64,000 nt of DNA from Bacillus sp. AFS088145 (GTDB taxonomy: Bacteria > Bacillota > Bacilli > Bacillales > Bacillaceae_G): the NCBI RefSeq assembly GCF_002564465.1, contig NZ_NUUX01000008.1, forward strand, positions 39,953 to 103,952, given 5' to 3'. Position 1 is the first letter of the stretch. Each line of letters opens with the position of its first letter. A model generated the notes under the pieces. That model was not told the DNA's origin and did no database searches. It saw only the letters and a list, made by a program, of their open reading frames with translations. Positions 56,435 through 64,000 of the stretch are shown here, one piece after another. The translations under genes were made by a program, and so were the position numbers.

Positions 56435-56535
56435 GTAATGCCTCCTATGTATACACCATCTATTTACACTTTTGTAATAAGATTGAAAAATTTAACTATA
56501 TTTTACAATCATCTTAACAAAGCTGAAAGTAATTG

Positions 56536-57516
56536 TCATTTGTTTTCAACTTTTTTAATTGTATCGTACCTTTTTTCATCTAATAAAGTTGAAATATTTA
56601 CAACTTTTCGGCCTGATGCCTCTATTTTTGTGATTAGTTCATCAAGTGCCTCAGCTGTCGGTTTCGTTGGATGCATAAGAACGATTGTACCATTGCCTAC
56701 TTTTTTCATAACACGATTAATAATGACTTCTCTTGGCGGTTTCTGCCAATCAATCGTATCTGCTGTCCACATAATTGTTTTTAAGCCTAAACTTGAAGCG
56801 ATTTTAACTACCTCATCACGATAACTACCGCTTGGAGGAGCAAACCATACAACTTTTTGATCAGTTGTAGCTAGTATGACTGAATTAGTTTGGGTTATTT
56901 CATTTCTTATTTGCTGACTACCTAATCTTGCCATATCAGGATGTGTATAAGAATGGTTCCCAACTTCTTGATCTGCAGCAGTGATTAGTTGAGCGACAGT
57001 TGGATTATTTTTTACCCATCTACCCTCAAGAAAGAAAGTTGCGTTTGCATTGTGCTTCTTTAATACTTCTAACATTTCCGGAATATATTCATTTCCCCAT
57101 GCAACATTGATAGTAAATGCTACCATTGGTTTTTCAGGATTCCCTTTATACACTGGTGATGGTGGTAAATCCTTTAAATGAACTTTTGGAGAAACCTCTT
57201 TAAAAACTAGTTTATTCTCATCAAACTTACCATTTGCCTTCATTTTCTTATATGACGCATTAACATCGACTGTTAAACCGTTATAGCCAGGTATTGCTTT
57301 CCAAACCGAGTCCACATAGGCATCTTTTGGAGGTATCTCGAAAGTTGGCGCTTTTGTTTTGATTTCATCAAATAACCCATCTGTTTTTGCTGTTACAAAT
57401 GACGTTTTTGAAGATAAGTTCCTCACATATTGATTAGTATATTGATTTCTAACTACTAAAATTGCTAGAAATAATGCCATAACGAATGCTAAGACTTTTA
57501 ACCGACTTCTACTCAT
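56536..57516 (-). CDS. ylxY: Polysaccharide deacetylase-like protein YlxY
   Basis: A 326-residue exported protein with an N-terminal membrane anchor (residues about 7-21) and a NodB-fold domain from about 125. NHSYTHPDM keeps the His-x3-His metal motif, but motif 1, normally TFDDG, reads TINVAWG, so the catalytic Asp pair is missing. YlxY proteins in Bacillus share this; deacetylase activity is doubtful. It lies between pnp and mlpA as expected. Confidence 0.9.
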   Translation of the reverse strand: MSRSRLKVLAFVMALFLAILVVRNQYTNQYVRNLSSKTSFVTAKTDGLFDEIKTKAPTFEIPPKDAYVDSVWKAIPGYNGLTVDVNASYKKMKANGKFDENKLVFKEVSPKVHLKDLPPSPVYKGNPEKPMVAFTINVAWGNEYIPEMLEVLKKHNANATFFLEGRWVKNNPTVAQLITAADQEVGNHSYTHPDMARLGSQQIRNEITQTNSVILATTDQKVVWFAPPSGSYRDEVVKIASSLGLKTIMWTADTIDWQKPPREVIINRVMKKVGNGTIVLMHPTKPTAEALDELITKIEASGRKVVNISTLLDEKRYDTIKKVENK

Positions 57517-57732
57517 TTCCTAAACGCCCTCCTACTAGAAGGAATATGATATTTTTGAATAAAATAGAACAAGCTTTCTACAACTTATGTACGACTAAAT
57601 TAGCAATAACTAATTTATCTGGTAATTTCTAGTTCTACTTTTCTTATTGTAACCAAAAAAATTTTAGGCACACATGAAATTCTGGAAAATTAAAAGAGAG
57701 GATTAAGAAGGAGTGTGAAAGTAAAAAAAATA

Positions 57733-57770
57733 AAAAACAACAGGCTCATTTCTATGTGCCTGTTGTTTTT
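57733..57770 (-). terminator. Terminator after the pnp 3' repeats
   Basis: AAAAACAACAGGCAC pairs with GAGCCTGTTGTTTTT, 390 bp past pnp. Confidence 0.75.
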
Positions 57771-57809
57771 ATTTGGTTAAGGAAGAGCGAACGCCTTCCG
57801 CTTTTCATG

Positions 57810-57933
57810 ATGTCTAGCTCCAGGCGTTTGCCCCTCGAGGTCATAAGCCAAGGACCAGCAAAGGTTAAAAAGCAACCTTCACTAGTCCTTGTCTTATGCT
57901 TGTCGGGGCAGAGCGAACGCCTTCCGCTTTTCA
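57810..57933. repeat. Long hairpin repeat, family B copy 1
   Basis: GATGTCTAGCTCCAGGCG to GCCTTCCGCTTTTC. Nested arms GGCGTT/AACGCC, GCCCC/GGGGC, CATAAG/CTTATG, AAGGACCAG/CTAGTCCTT and AAGGTT/AACCTT make one long stem. An incomplete tail of another unit lies at 57781-57808. Confidence 0.75.
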
Positions 57934-58037
57934 TGATGTCCAGTTCCGCAAGCTAGCTCTTCGGTAATATTCCATTAATCTTCGAAGTGGAAAAATCGCC
58001 ACTTCTTCAGATGAATGGAGATTTAATAAGTATTTTC
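57934..58037. repeat. Linker repeat, family C copy 1
   Basis: GATGTCCAGTTCC, then GCTAGCTCTTCGGTAATATT and GAAGTGG/CCACTTC. It shares this order with 63546-63672. Confidence 0.6.
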
Positions 58038-58162
58038 GATGTCTAGCTCCAGGGCGTTTGCCCCTCGAGGTCATAAGACAAGGACCAGCAAAGGTTAAAA
58101 AGCAACCTTCACTGGTCCTTGTCTTATGCTTGTCGGGGCAGAGCGAACGCCTTCCGCTTTTC
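58038..58162. repeat. Long hairpin repeat, family B copy 2
   Basis: Nearly identical to copy 1 and directly abutting the pnp stop codon, so it is the first part of the pnp 3' untranslated region. Confidence 0.75.
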
Positions 58163-60276
58163 TAGTTTTGCTCAGCTTTTTCTTTTTGTTCTTTTAATAC
58201 AGCTTTGCGAGATAGGTTTACTCGTCCTTGTTTGTCGATTTCAGTTACTTTTACTAGGAATTCGTCTCCCAGTGAAACTACGTCTTCAACTTTTGCAATG
58301 CGTTCTTCTGCAAGTTCAGAAATATGGACTAATCCATCTTTACCTGCAAAGATTTCAACGAATGCGCCGAATTTTTCAATTCGTTTTACTTTACCCATGT
58401 ATAATTGACCTACTTCTACTTCACGAACAAGGTCTTCGATAATTTGTTTTGCACGTTCATTCATAGGTTGGTCTACAGATGAAATAAATACTGTTCCATC
58501 TTGTTCGATGTCAATTTTTACGCCAGTTTCTTCAATAATTTTATTGATTTGTTTTCCACCTGGTCCAATAACATCTTTAATTTTATCTGGGTTAATTGTC
58601 ATCATTAAGATTTTTGGAGCAAACTCAGATAATGCCGTTCTTGGTTCGCTTATTGTAGCAAGCATCGAATCAAGAATTTGCATACGTCCAATTTTTGCTT
58701 GTTCTAATGCTTCTTTTAAAATTTGTTCTGATAAACCATCAATTTTAATGTCCATTTGAAGTGCAGTTACACCTTTAGCTGTTCCTGCAACTTTAAAGTC
58801 CATATCTCCTAAATGATCTTCCATACCTTGAATGTCTGTAAGAACTGAATAATGTTCACCAGATTTAATTAATCCCATTGCAATACCAGCAACTGGTGCT
58901 TTAATTGGTACACCAGCATCCATCATTGCTAGAGTACTTGCACAAATACTTGCTTGTGAAGTTGAACCATTTGATTCAAGTACTTCTGATACAAGTCGGA
59001 TTGTGTATGGGAAATCCTTTTGATCTGGAATACTTGGTTCAAGTGCTCTTTCACCTAATGCTCCATGTCCAATTTCACGGCGCCCTGGTCCACGAATTGG
59101 TCCTGTTTCACCAACACTAAATTGTGGGAAATTATAATGATGCATAAAACGTTTTGATTCTTCTATGCCTAATCCATCAAGAATTTGCACATCACCAAGA
59201 GCCCCTAATGTACAAATGCTTAACGCTTGAGTTTGTCCACGAGTGAATAAACCAGAACCATGTGTACGAGGTAGTAAACCAACTTGTGATGATAATGGAC
59301 GGATTTCATCTAATTTTCTTCCATCAGGACGAACTTTTTCAACCGTGATTAAACGACGCACTTCTTCTTTTACTAGCATTGAAAGGATTTCTTTAACTTG
59401 TCCAATGATCTCTTCTTCTGCTTCATTTTCTTCAAACTGAAGAACAACACGTTCTTTTACTTCATTGATCGCAGCTTCACGAGCATGTTTTTCATGAACT
59501 TGAATAGCTGCATTTAATTCTGTTTCACAAATTTCACGAATTTGTTTTTCTAATTCAGCATCTAGTTCATGAAGCTTAATTTCCAATTTTTCTTTTCCAA
59601 TTTGTGCTACTATTTCTTCTTGGAATGCAATTAATTTTTTAATTTCTTCATGACCAAACATAATTGCTTCAAGCATAACTTCTTCTGGCACTTCATTAGC
59701 TCCAGCTTCAACCATGTTTATTGCATCTTTCGTTCCAGCAACTGTTAAATGAATATCACTGTTTTCAGCTTGCTCAACTGTTGGATTAATAATAAATTCG
59801 TCATTAATGCGACCAACTACAACTCCAGCAATAGGTCCATTAAAAGGAATGTCAGATACGCATAGCGCTAGTGAACTACCAAACATAGCAGCCATTTCTG
59901 ATGAACAATCTTGATCAACACTCATTACCATACTGATTACTTGTACTTCATTTCGGAATCCATCTGCAAATAATGGTCGAATTGGGCGGTCAATTAGTCG
60001 ACTCGCTAATATTGCTTTTTCACTCGGTCTACCTTCACGTTTAATAAATCCACCAGGAATTTTACCTACTGCATATAAACGCTCTTCGTAGTTTACTGTT
60101 AATGGGAAAAAGCTAACTTTTTTAGGTTCCTTTGATGAAGTTGCTGATGATAATACGACTGTATCTTCGTATCTTACTAAAACTGCTCCATTTGCTTGCT
60201 TTGCTAATTGTCCTACTTCAACAGTAAGAGTTTTACCAGCAAGCTCCGTGGAAAAAACGTGCTTTTGTTGTTCCAT
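58162..60276 (-). CDS. pnp: Polynucleotide phosphorylase
   Basis: A 704-residue 3'-5' phosphorolytic exoribonuclease. Two RNase PH domains (about 10-220 and 310-540, the second with [15 protein letters not shown]), a KH domain ([17 protein letters not shown]) and an S1 domain ([17 protein letters not shown]) appear in order. It works with RNase Y and RNase J, both encoded here. The gene order rpsO-pnp is conserved. GAGAGGGG lies before the ATG. Confidence 0.97.
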   Translation of the reverse strand: MEQQKHVFSTELAGKTLTVEVGQLAKQANGAVLVRYEDTVVLSSATSSKEPKKVSFFPLTVNYEERLYAVGKIPGGFIKREGRPSEKAILASRLIDRPIRPLFADGFRNEVQVISMVMSVDQDCSSEMAAMFGSSLALCVSDIPFNGPIAGVVVGRINDEFIINPTVEQAENSDIHLTVAGTKDAINMVEAGANEVPEEVMLEAIMFGHEEIKKLIAFQEEIVAQIGKEKLEIKLHELDAELEKQIREICETELNAAIQVHEKHAREAAINEVKERVVLQFEENEAEEEIIGQVKEILSMLVKEEVRRLITVEKVRPDGRKLDEIRPLSSQVGLLPRTHGSGLFTRGQTQALSICTLGALGDVQILDGLGIEESKRFMHHYNFPQFSVGETGPIRGPGRREIGHGALGERALEPSIPDQKDFPYTIRLVSEVLESNGSTSQASICASTLAMMDAGVPIKAPVAGIAMGLIKSGEHYSVLTDIQGMEDHLGDMDFKVAGTAKGVTALQMDIKIDGLSEQILKEALEQAKIGRMQILDSMLATISEPRTALSEFAPKILMMTINPDKIKDVIGPGGKQINKIIEETGVKIDIEQDGTVFISSVDQPMNERAKQIIEDLVREVEVGQLYMGKVKRIEKFGAFVEIFAGKDGLVHISELAEERIAKVEDVVSLGDEFLVKVTEIDKQGRVNLSRKAVLKEQKEKAEQN

Positions 60277-60454
60277 ATGGTATAAATACCCCTCTCTAAT
60301 TTACAATTCAAAGTCTAAACTAATTATGTAAAAAAATCGTATATTCTCTATTATCTCCTATGTTTAGTAAAGAAATCAACTAACGAGAAAAAGAGAATAA
60401 ATATTTATAAATTTAAAATTCAATTGTTCAGTAATTTTAAATCGATATGTATAA

Positions 60455-60484
60455 GAAAAAGCGGGAAGAATCCCGCTTTTTCTT
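60455..60484 (-). terminator. rpsO terminator
   Basis: AAAGCGGGA pairs with TCCCGCTTT around a short loop, then T5. Confidence 0.8.
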
Positions 60485-60507
60485 AAAGTATCAAATTAAT
60501 ACTCGAA

Positions 60508-60777
60508 TTAACGACGTAAACCTAATTTGTTAATTAATTCACGGTAACGAGTAATGTCTTTGTTACGTAAGTAGTTAAGTAAGTTACGACGCTTACCAAC
60601 CATTTTTAATAAACCACGACGAGAGTGGTGATCTTTTTTGTGAGTACGTAAGTGCCCATTTAAAGAGTTAATGTTTTCAGTTAAAACTGCAATTTGAACT
60701 TCTGGAGAACCAGTATCGTTCGCATGAGTTTTGTAAGTGCTGATAATTTCGTTTTTACGTTCTTGAGTTAATGCCAT
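60508..60777 (-). CDS. rpsO: 30S ribosomal protein S15
   Basis: An 89-residue protein matching S15 throughout, with the 16S-binding core [20 protein letters not shown] and [15 protein letters not shown]. It binds the 16S three-way junction early in assembly. GAGGTG precedes the ATG. It has its own terminator and precedes pnp, as usual. Confidence 0.98.
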   Translation of the reverse strand: MALTQERKNEIISTYKTHANDTGSPEVQIAVLTENINSLNGHLRTHKKDHHSRRGLLKMVGKRRNLLNYLRNKDITRYRELINKLGLRR

Positions 60778-60916
60778 GTTTTTTCACCTCATAATAATAT
60801 TGTTGAACACCTATTACCTAGCAGTCGTCGGTGAATCGATTTGCCAAGCAACGGTTTTTCAAGTACTTTAATAATATTACATTGTTTTAATTATAAAAGC
60901 AAGTATTCTAAATTAG

Positions 60917-61858
60917 TTATTCTCGAAAATAACTTTTTACTGTTTCACGATCTTTTTGTAATTGATCGATTAACTCATTTATACCATTAAACTTCTTTTC
61001 ATCACGTATTCTGGCATACCAAAAAATTTCAACTTCTTTTCCGTATATATCTTCATTAAATTCAAAAATATTTACTTCAATTGTTTGTTTTTGGAACTCA
61101 TGATAGAAAGTTGGTTTGAATCCAATATTACACATACCTTCATATATTTCACCGTTAACAATACATTTTACAGCATATACACCTACTGATGGTAATGCAT
61201 ACGGAATGGAAACAGAAATATTAGCTGTTGGAAAACCAATTGTTCGGCCACGTTTGTCACCATCCACAACGATCCCTTTAATTTGATACTGTCTGCCAAG
61301 TAAGTGGGTAGCTTCTTCCATTTCACCAGCTTTTATCGCTTCCCTAATTCGTGTTGAACTTACTTTCTCATCATCTAAAACGAATTTTGAAACTGTTGAT
61401 TGAGTAAATTCACCTCTAGAATGAAATGGTAATGATTCCATATTCCCTTTACCATATTTTCCAAATGAAAAATCAAATCCAGCAACAACATGTTTTGCAT
61501 TTAAAGAAATAATGTATTGATCTACAAATTCTTGTGGTAATAGTGTCGCAAATTCCTCTGAAAATTCAACAACAAATAATTGGTCTACACAAAGTTTCTC
61601 CATCCACTTCACTTTTAGCTCCAAAGGTGTCAAATAAGAAATCGCATCATCACGATTTCCGAGAATTGCAGATGGATGTGGATCGAATGTCATCACTGAT
61701 AATAATAATCCTTTTTCATCCGCAATTTCTTTGGCAGTTTTTATGACTTGTTGATGACCTTTATGTACTCCATCAAAAAAGCCAAGTGCTAAGACCGTTT
61801 CTTTACAATCTTCTTTTTTTATTGAATGAGGATGGGTGATTTTTATTATTTTTGTCAT
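60917..61858 (-). CDS. ribF: Bifunctional riboflavin kinase / FAD synthetase
   Basis: A 313-residue enzyme. The N-terminal nucleotidyltransferase has GFFDGVHKGHQ and a later SSTRIR motif; the C-terminal flavokinase has GRTIGFPTANI. It converts riboflavin to FMN and FAD. MTKIIKITHPH at 61858 follows AAAAGGTGAT, so the 48-base upstream extension is rejected. It lies between truB and rpsO, the standard order. Confidence 0.95.
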   Translation of the reverse strand: MTKIIKITHPHSIKKEDCKETVLALGFFDGVHKGHQQVIKTAKEIADEKGLLLSVMTFDPHPSAILGNRDDAISYLTPLELKVKWMEKLCVDQLFVVEFSEEFATLLPQEFVDQYIISLNAKHVVAGFDFSFGKYGKGNMESLPFHSRGEFTQSTVSKFVLDDEKVSSTRIREAIKAGEMEEATHLLGRQYQIKGIVVDGDKRGRTIGFPTANISVSIPYALPSVGVYAVKCIVNGEIYEGMCNIGFKPTFYHEFQKQTIEVNIFEFNEDIYGKEVEIFWYARIRDEKKFNGINELIDQLQKDRETVKSYFRE

Positions 61859-61930
61859 ATATATCACCTTTTCTATAATCAAGTCTCTTTTCCCATTATA
61901 GAACAATGAATAAAATTTATATAGTTTTTT

Positions 61931-62842
61931 CTATTGGTTATGAAATACTCTTGTCGGTTTAATTACATTATTATTTTTAGGGTTTGGAGTGTACATTGCA
62001 ATAATTCTATTATTTTCGTTGTAGACTGCAATATATTCCCCTTCTTTACAGTTCATCGTATTCGGAAAAAATCCACCATTAAATACTCTTACTTCTTCTT
62101 CAGGTGTCACAGTTAGACGTGGATACTCATTAAGAGCTTGCTCCATCGATAACATTACACGATCTAAAGTAAAATCATTAGCATTTTCTTCTAATTCAGT
62201 AAAAGTAACGCAATCATCAATCGTAAATGCGCCTGCTTTTGTTCTAGTTAAATAAGACATATGAGCAGGGAACCCTAAAAGTTCACCTATTTGAACAGCT
62301 AAAGTTCTAATATATGTACCTTTACTACAGAAAACTTCAAATTTAAAAGAAATTGTATCTCCTTCGAATACTTCTCGATCATCAAGTAAAATGATTTCAT
62401 ATATTGTAACCGTTCTAGTTGGACGTTCTACTTCTATTCCAGCCCTAGCGTATTCATATAGCTTTTTACCATTTACTTTAACAGCAGAGTACATAGGAGG
62501 AGTTTGATTAATATCTCCTGTTAATTGATTTAGTACATTTAAAATCTCTTCACGGGTAATAACTCGATCAACCTTCTTCTGCTCAATAATTTCACCATGA
62601 GCATCCTCAGTTGTTGTAGAAAATCCTATGGTAATTTCGCCAATATATTTTTTTCGATCATCGGTTAAATATGGTATTAGCTTTGTAGCTTCACCTACAC
62701 AGATTGGCAAGACGCCCGTTACTTCTGGATCAAGGGTTCCTGTATGACCGACTTTTTTTGTCTTTAAAATCTTTCTTATTTTAAAGACGCAATCATGAGA
62801 GGTAAGACCCGCTGGTTTATTCAGTGCAATTACACCATTCAT
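61931..62842 (-). CDS. truB: tRNA pseudouridine(55) synthase TruB
   Basis: A 303-residue pseudouridine synthase. HTGTLDPEVTGVL holds catalytic Asp38, followed by PPMYSAVKVNGKKLYEYAR and CSKGTYIRTLA. It modifies U55 in the T-loop of tRNAs. ATAGGTGAT precedes the ATG. It lies 73 bp after rbfA, with a hairpin between. Confidence 0.97.
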   Translation of the reverse strand: MNGVIALNKPAGLTSHDCVFKIRKILKTKKVGHTGTLDPEVTGVLPICVGEATKLIPYLTDDRKKYIGEITIGFSTTTEDAHGEIIEQKKVDRVITREEILNVLNQLTGDINQTPPMYSAVKVNGKKLYEYARAGIEVERPTRTVTIYEIILLDDREVFEGDTISFKFEVFCSKGTYIRTLAVQIGELLGFPAHMSYLTRTKAGAFTIDDCVTFTELEENANDFTLDRVMLSMEQALNEYPRLTVTPEEEVRVFNGGFFPNTMNCKEGEYIAVYNENNRIIAMYTPNPKNNNVIKPTRVFHNQ

Positions 62843-62875
62843 CTTATCACCTATTGTTTATTTTTTAGCATGATG

Positions 62876-62910
62876 AAAAATGGATAGACGAATCACTCGC
62901 CTATCCATTC
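62876..62910 (-). terminator. Hairpin between rbfA and truB
   Basis: ATGGATAGGCGA pairs with TCGTCTATCCAT, followed by T5. It may partly terminate the infB-rbfA message. Confidence 0.7.
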
Positions 62911-62914
62911 ATTA

Positions 62915-63262
62915 TCAGTTATTCTCTTTATTAATTTGAGTTAGCAATGTCTCAATTCGATTACCATAATCGACTGATTCATCAAATTCAAAAATTAATT
63001 CTGGTGTCTTACGTAAACGAATACGTTGACCAATTTCAGAACGAATAAATCCTTTTGCTTTCGCTAATCCAATTAATGTATTTTGACGTTGTTCATCGTC
63101 ACCTAATACTGAAATATAGACTTTAGCTTGTTGAAGGTCACCAGTTACTTGAACATCAGTAACTGTTACGAAGCCGATTCTTGGATCTTTAATTTTTCTA
63201 CCAATAATTTCACCAAGTTCTTTCTTCATTTGTTCCCCAACTCGATGTGCTCTTACTTTCAT
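62915..63262 (-). CDS. rbfA: 30S ribosome-binding factor A
   Basis: A 115-residue KH-type ribosome maturation factor. It shows the RbfA opening [20 protein letters not shown] and central [27 protein letters not shown]. It binds free 30S subunits during 16S 5'-end maturation. In B. subtilis ylxP lies between infB and rbfA; here only repeats separate them. Confidence 0.95.
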   Translation of the reverse strand: MKVRAHRVGEQMKKELGEIIGRKIKDPRIGFVTVTDVQVTGDLQQAKVYISVLGDDEQRQNTLIGLAKAKGFIRSEIGQRIRLRKTPELIFEFDESVDYGNRIETLLTQINKENN

Positions 63263-63420
63263 ATTTTCACCTCAATCTTACAAAGCAAAACAATTCGTGC
63301 TTTCATACGATTAGTTTAACTAATTGTATAAATTATTATTTATTATGCTGAACTTATTCATTTGTGATAAGTCCATTATTTATTTCCAGTTTTAAAATCA
63401 ACTTTTAATAGAAGATATTG

Positions 63421-63545
63421 TGATGTCTAGTTCCAGCGACTTGCCCCTCGAGGTCATAAGCCCATGACCAGTTAAGGTTAAAAACCAACCTTATCTGGTC
63501 CTTGTCTTATGCTTGTCGGGGCAGAGCGAGTCGCTTCCACTTTTC
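63421..63545. repeat. Long hairpin repeat, family B copy 3
   Basis: Same layout as the pnp copies, but the outer stem is GCGAC/GTCGC in place of GGCGTT/AACGCC and the inner is GACCAG/CTGGTC, so changes are paired. Confidence 0.75.
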
Positions 63546-63672
63546 GTGATGTCTAGTTCCAAAAGCTAGCTCTACGGTAATATTCCAACTACTTTCGAAG
63601 TGGACAAACCACCACTTCTTCAAGTTGTCGGAGATATTCCCTTCAGAGCTTGGCAAGCTTTTTCCACTTTTC
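63546..63672. repeat. Linker repeat, family C copy 2
   Basis: GTGATGTCTAGTTCC, GCTAGCTCTACGGTAATATT and CGAAGTGG/CCACTTC match copy 1. It abuts the infB stop codon. Confidence 0.6.
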
Positions 63673-63673
63673 G

Positions 63674-64000
63674 TTATTTACGTTTAATTTCTTCCATTAC
63701 GTAAGCTTCGATTACGTCGCCTTCTTTAATATCATTGTATTTCTCGATCGTGATACCACATTCGTAGTTTGTCGCTACTTCTTTAACGTCATCTTTGAAA
63801 CGTTTTAATGTGTCTAATTGACCTTCGAATACAACAATACCGTCACGAATTAATCGAACTCCGCTGTCACGAGTAATTTTTCCATCAGTTACATAACATC
63901 CAGCAATTGTACCAACTTTTGATACTTTGAATACTTGACGAACTTCTGCTTGACCGATTACTTTTTCTTCAAACTCTGGGTCTAACATACCTTTCATCGC
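63674..64000 (-). CDS. infB: Translation initiation factor IF-2, C-terminal end (partial)
   Basis: The last 108 or so codons of infB; the gene continues beyond the window. The sequence ([22 protein letters not shown], then [20 protein letters not shown]) is the C-terminal IF-2 domain that binds formyl-Met-tRNA. No abnormality is seen in this part. Confidence 0.95.
   Translation of the reverse strand, partial: AMKGMLDPEFEEKVIGQAEVRQVFKVSKVGTIAGCYVTDGKITRDSGVRLIRDGIVVFEGQLDTLKRFKDDVKEVATNYECGITIEKYNDIKEGDVIEAYVMEEIKRK

Noticed and set aside
57752-57956. Frames of 60-66 codons on both strands in the pnp-ylxY gap
   Set aside because: They are translations of the hairpin repeat; both strands are open because the repeat is G/C-rich.

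Overview
The window is a low-GC Firmicutes chromosome segment from an endospore-forming member of the Bacillaceae. Evidence: AGGAGG-type ribosome binding sites with frequent TTG/GTG starts, many spore genes (cotE, spoVS, spoIIIE, dpaA/dpaB, a CotA-type laccase, mlpA), and gene order matching the Bacillus subtilis/B. cereus infB-to-mutL region read on the minus strand. Almost all genes are on the minus strand. No rRNA, tRNA or CRISPR array was recognised.

Layout. 1-6.2 kb is a small accessory block: a zinc-ribbon unknown, a PfkB sugar kinase, queT with a preQ1-I riboswitch, a VOC protein, an O-methyltransferase, a GyrI-like protein (followed by a possible frameshifted mini-gene) and a divergent WYL regulator. 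6.6-14.4 kb holds mutL, mutS, cotE, ricA and miaB. 14.6-22.2 kb holds an isolated MraY paralogue, a GNAT enzyme, korAB, an M19 dipeptidase, spoVS and ymdB. 22.3-33.1 kb holds rny, recA, cinA, pgsA, the RodZ-like ymfM, ymfK, ymfI, ymfH and ymfF. 33.6-39.5 kb is a nupNOPQ-type nucleoside ABC transporter plus a GntR regulator. 39.8-45.1 kb holds spoIIIE, ylzJ, tepA and rnjB, followed by a plus-strand laccase gene. 47.2-57.5 kb is the lysine/dipicolinate block (dapA, dapG, asd, dpaB, dpaA, mlpA, ylxY). 58.1-64 kb holds pnp, rpsO, ribF, truB, rbfA and the 3' end of infB.

Main finding. The dipicolinate synthase B gene (dpaB/spoVFB) is split. Codons 1-142 lie at 53.6-54.06 kb and the last 57 codons at 50.64-50.81 kb. 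Between them is a 2,823-bp element carrying a large serine recombinase, a 61-aa ORF and a 182-aa orphan ORF. A 10-bp direct repeat marks both junctions, and recombination between the copies would restore an in-frame protein of about 199 residues. The element's two ends would form a symmetric phage-type attachment site on excision. This is a compact skin-like / vfbin-like intervening element. A consensus sigma-K promoter precedes dpaA, so the gene needs to be rebuilt in the mother cell late in sporulation.

Other structure. A dispersed intergenic element carries arrays of GCAAWTAAA boxes spaced 20-22 bp apart, at two full copies and one degenerate copy. A second family of long hairpin repeats with compensatory base changes flanks pnp and infB. 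A perfect 17-bp palindrome lies in the nup operon leader. ylxP and ymxH are missing from the places they occupy in B. subtilis.
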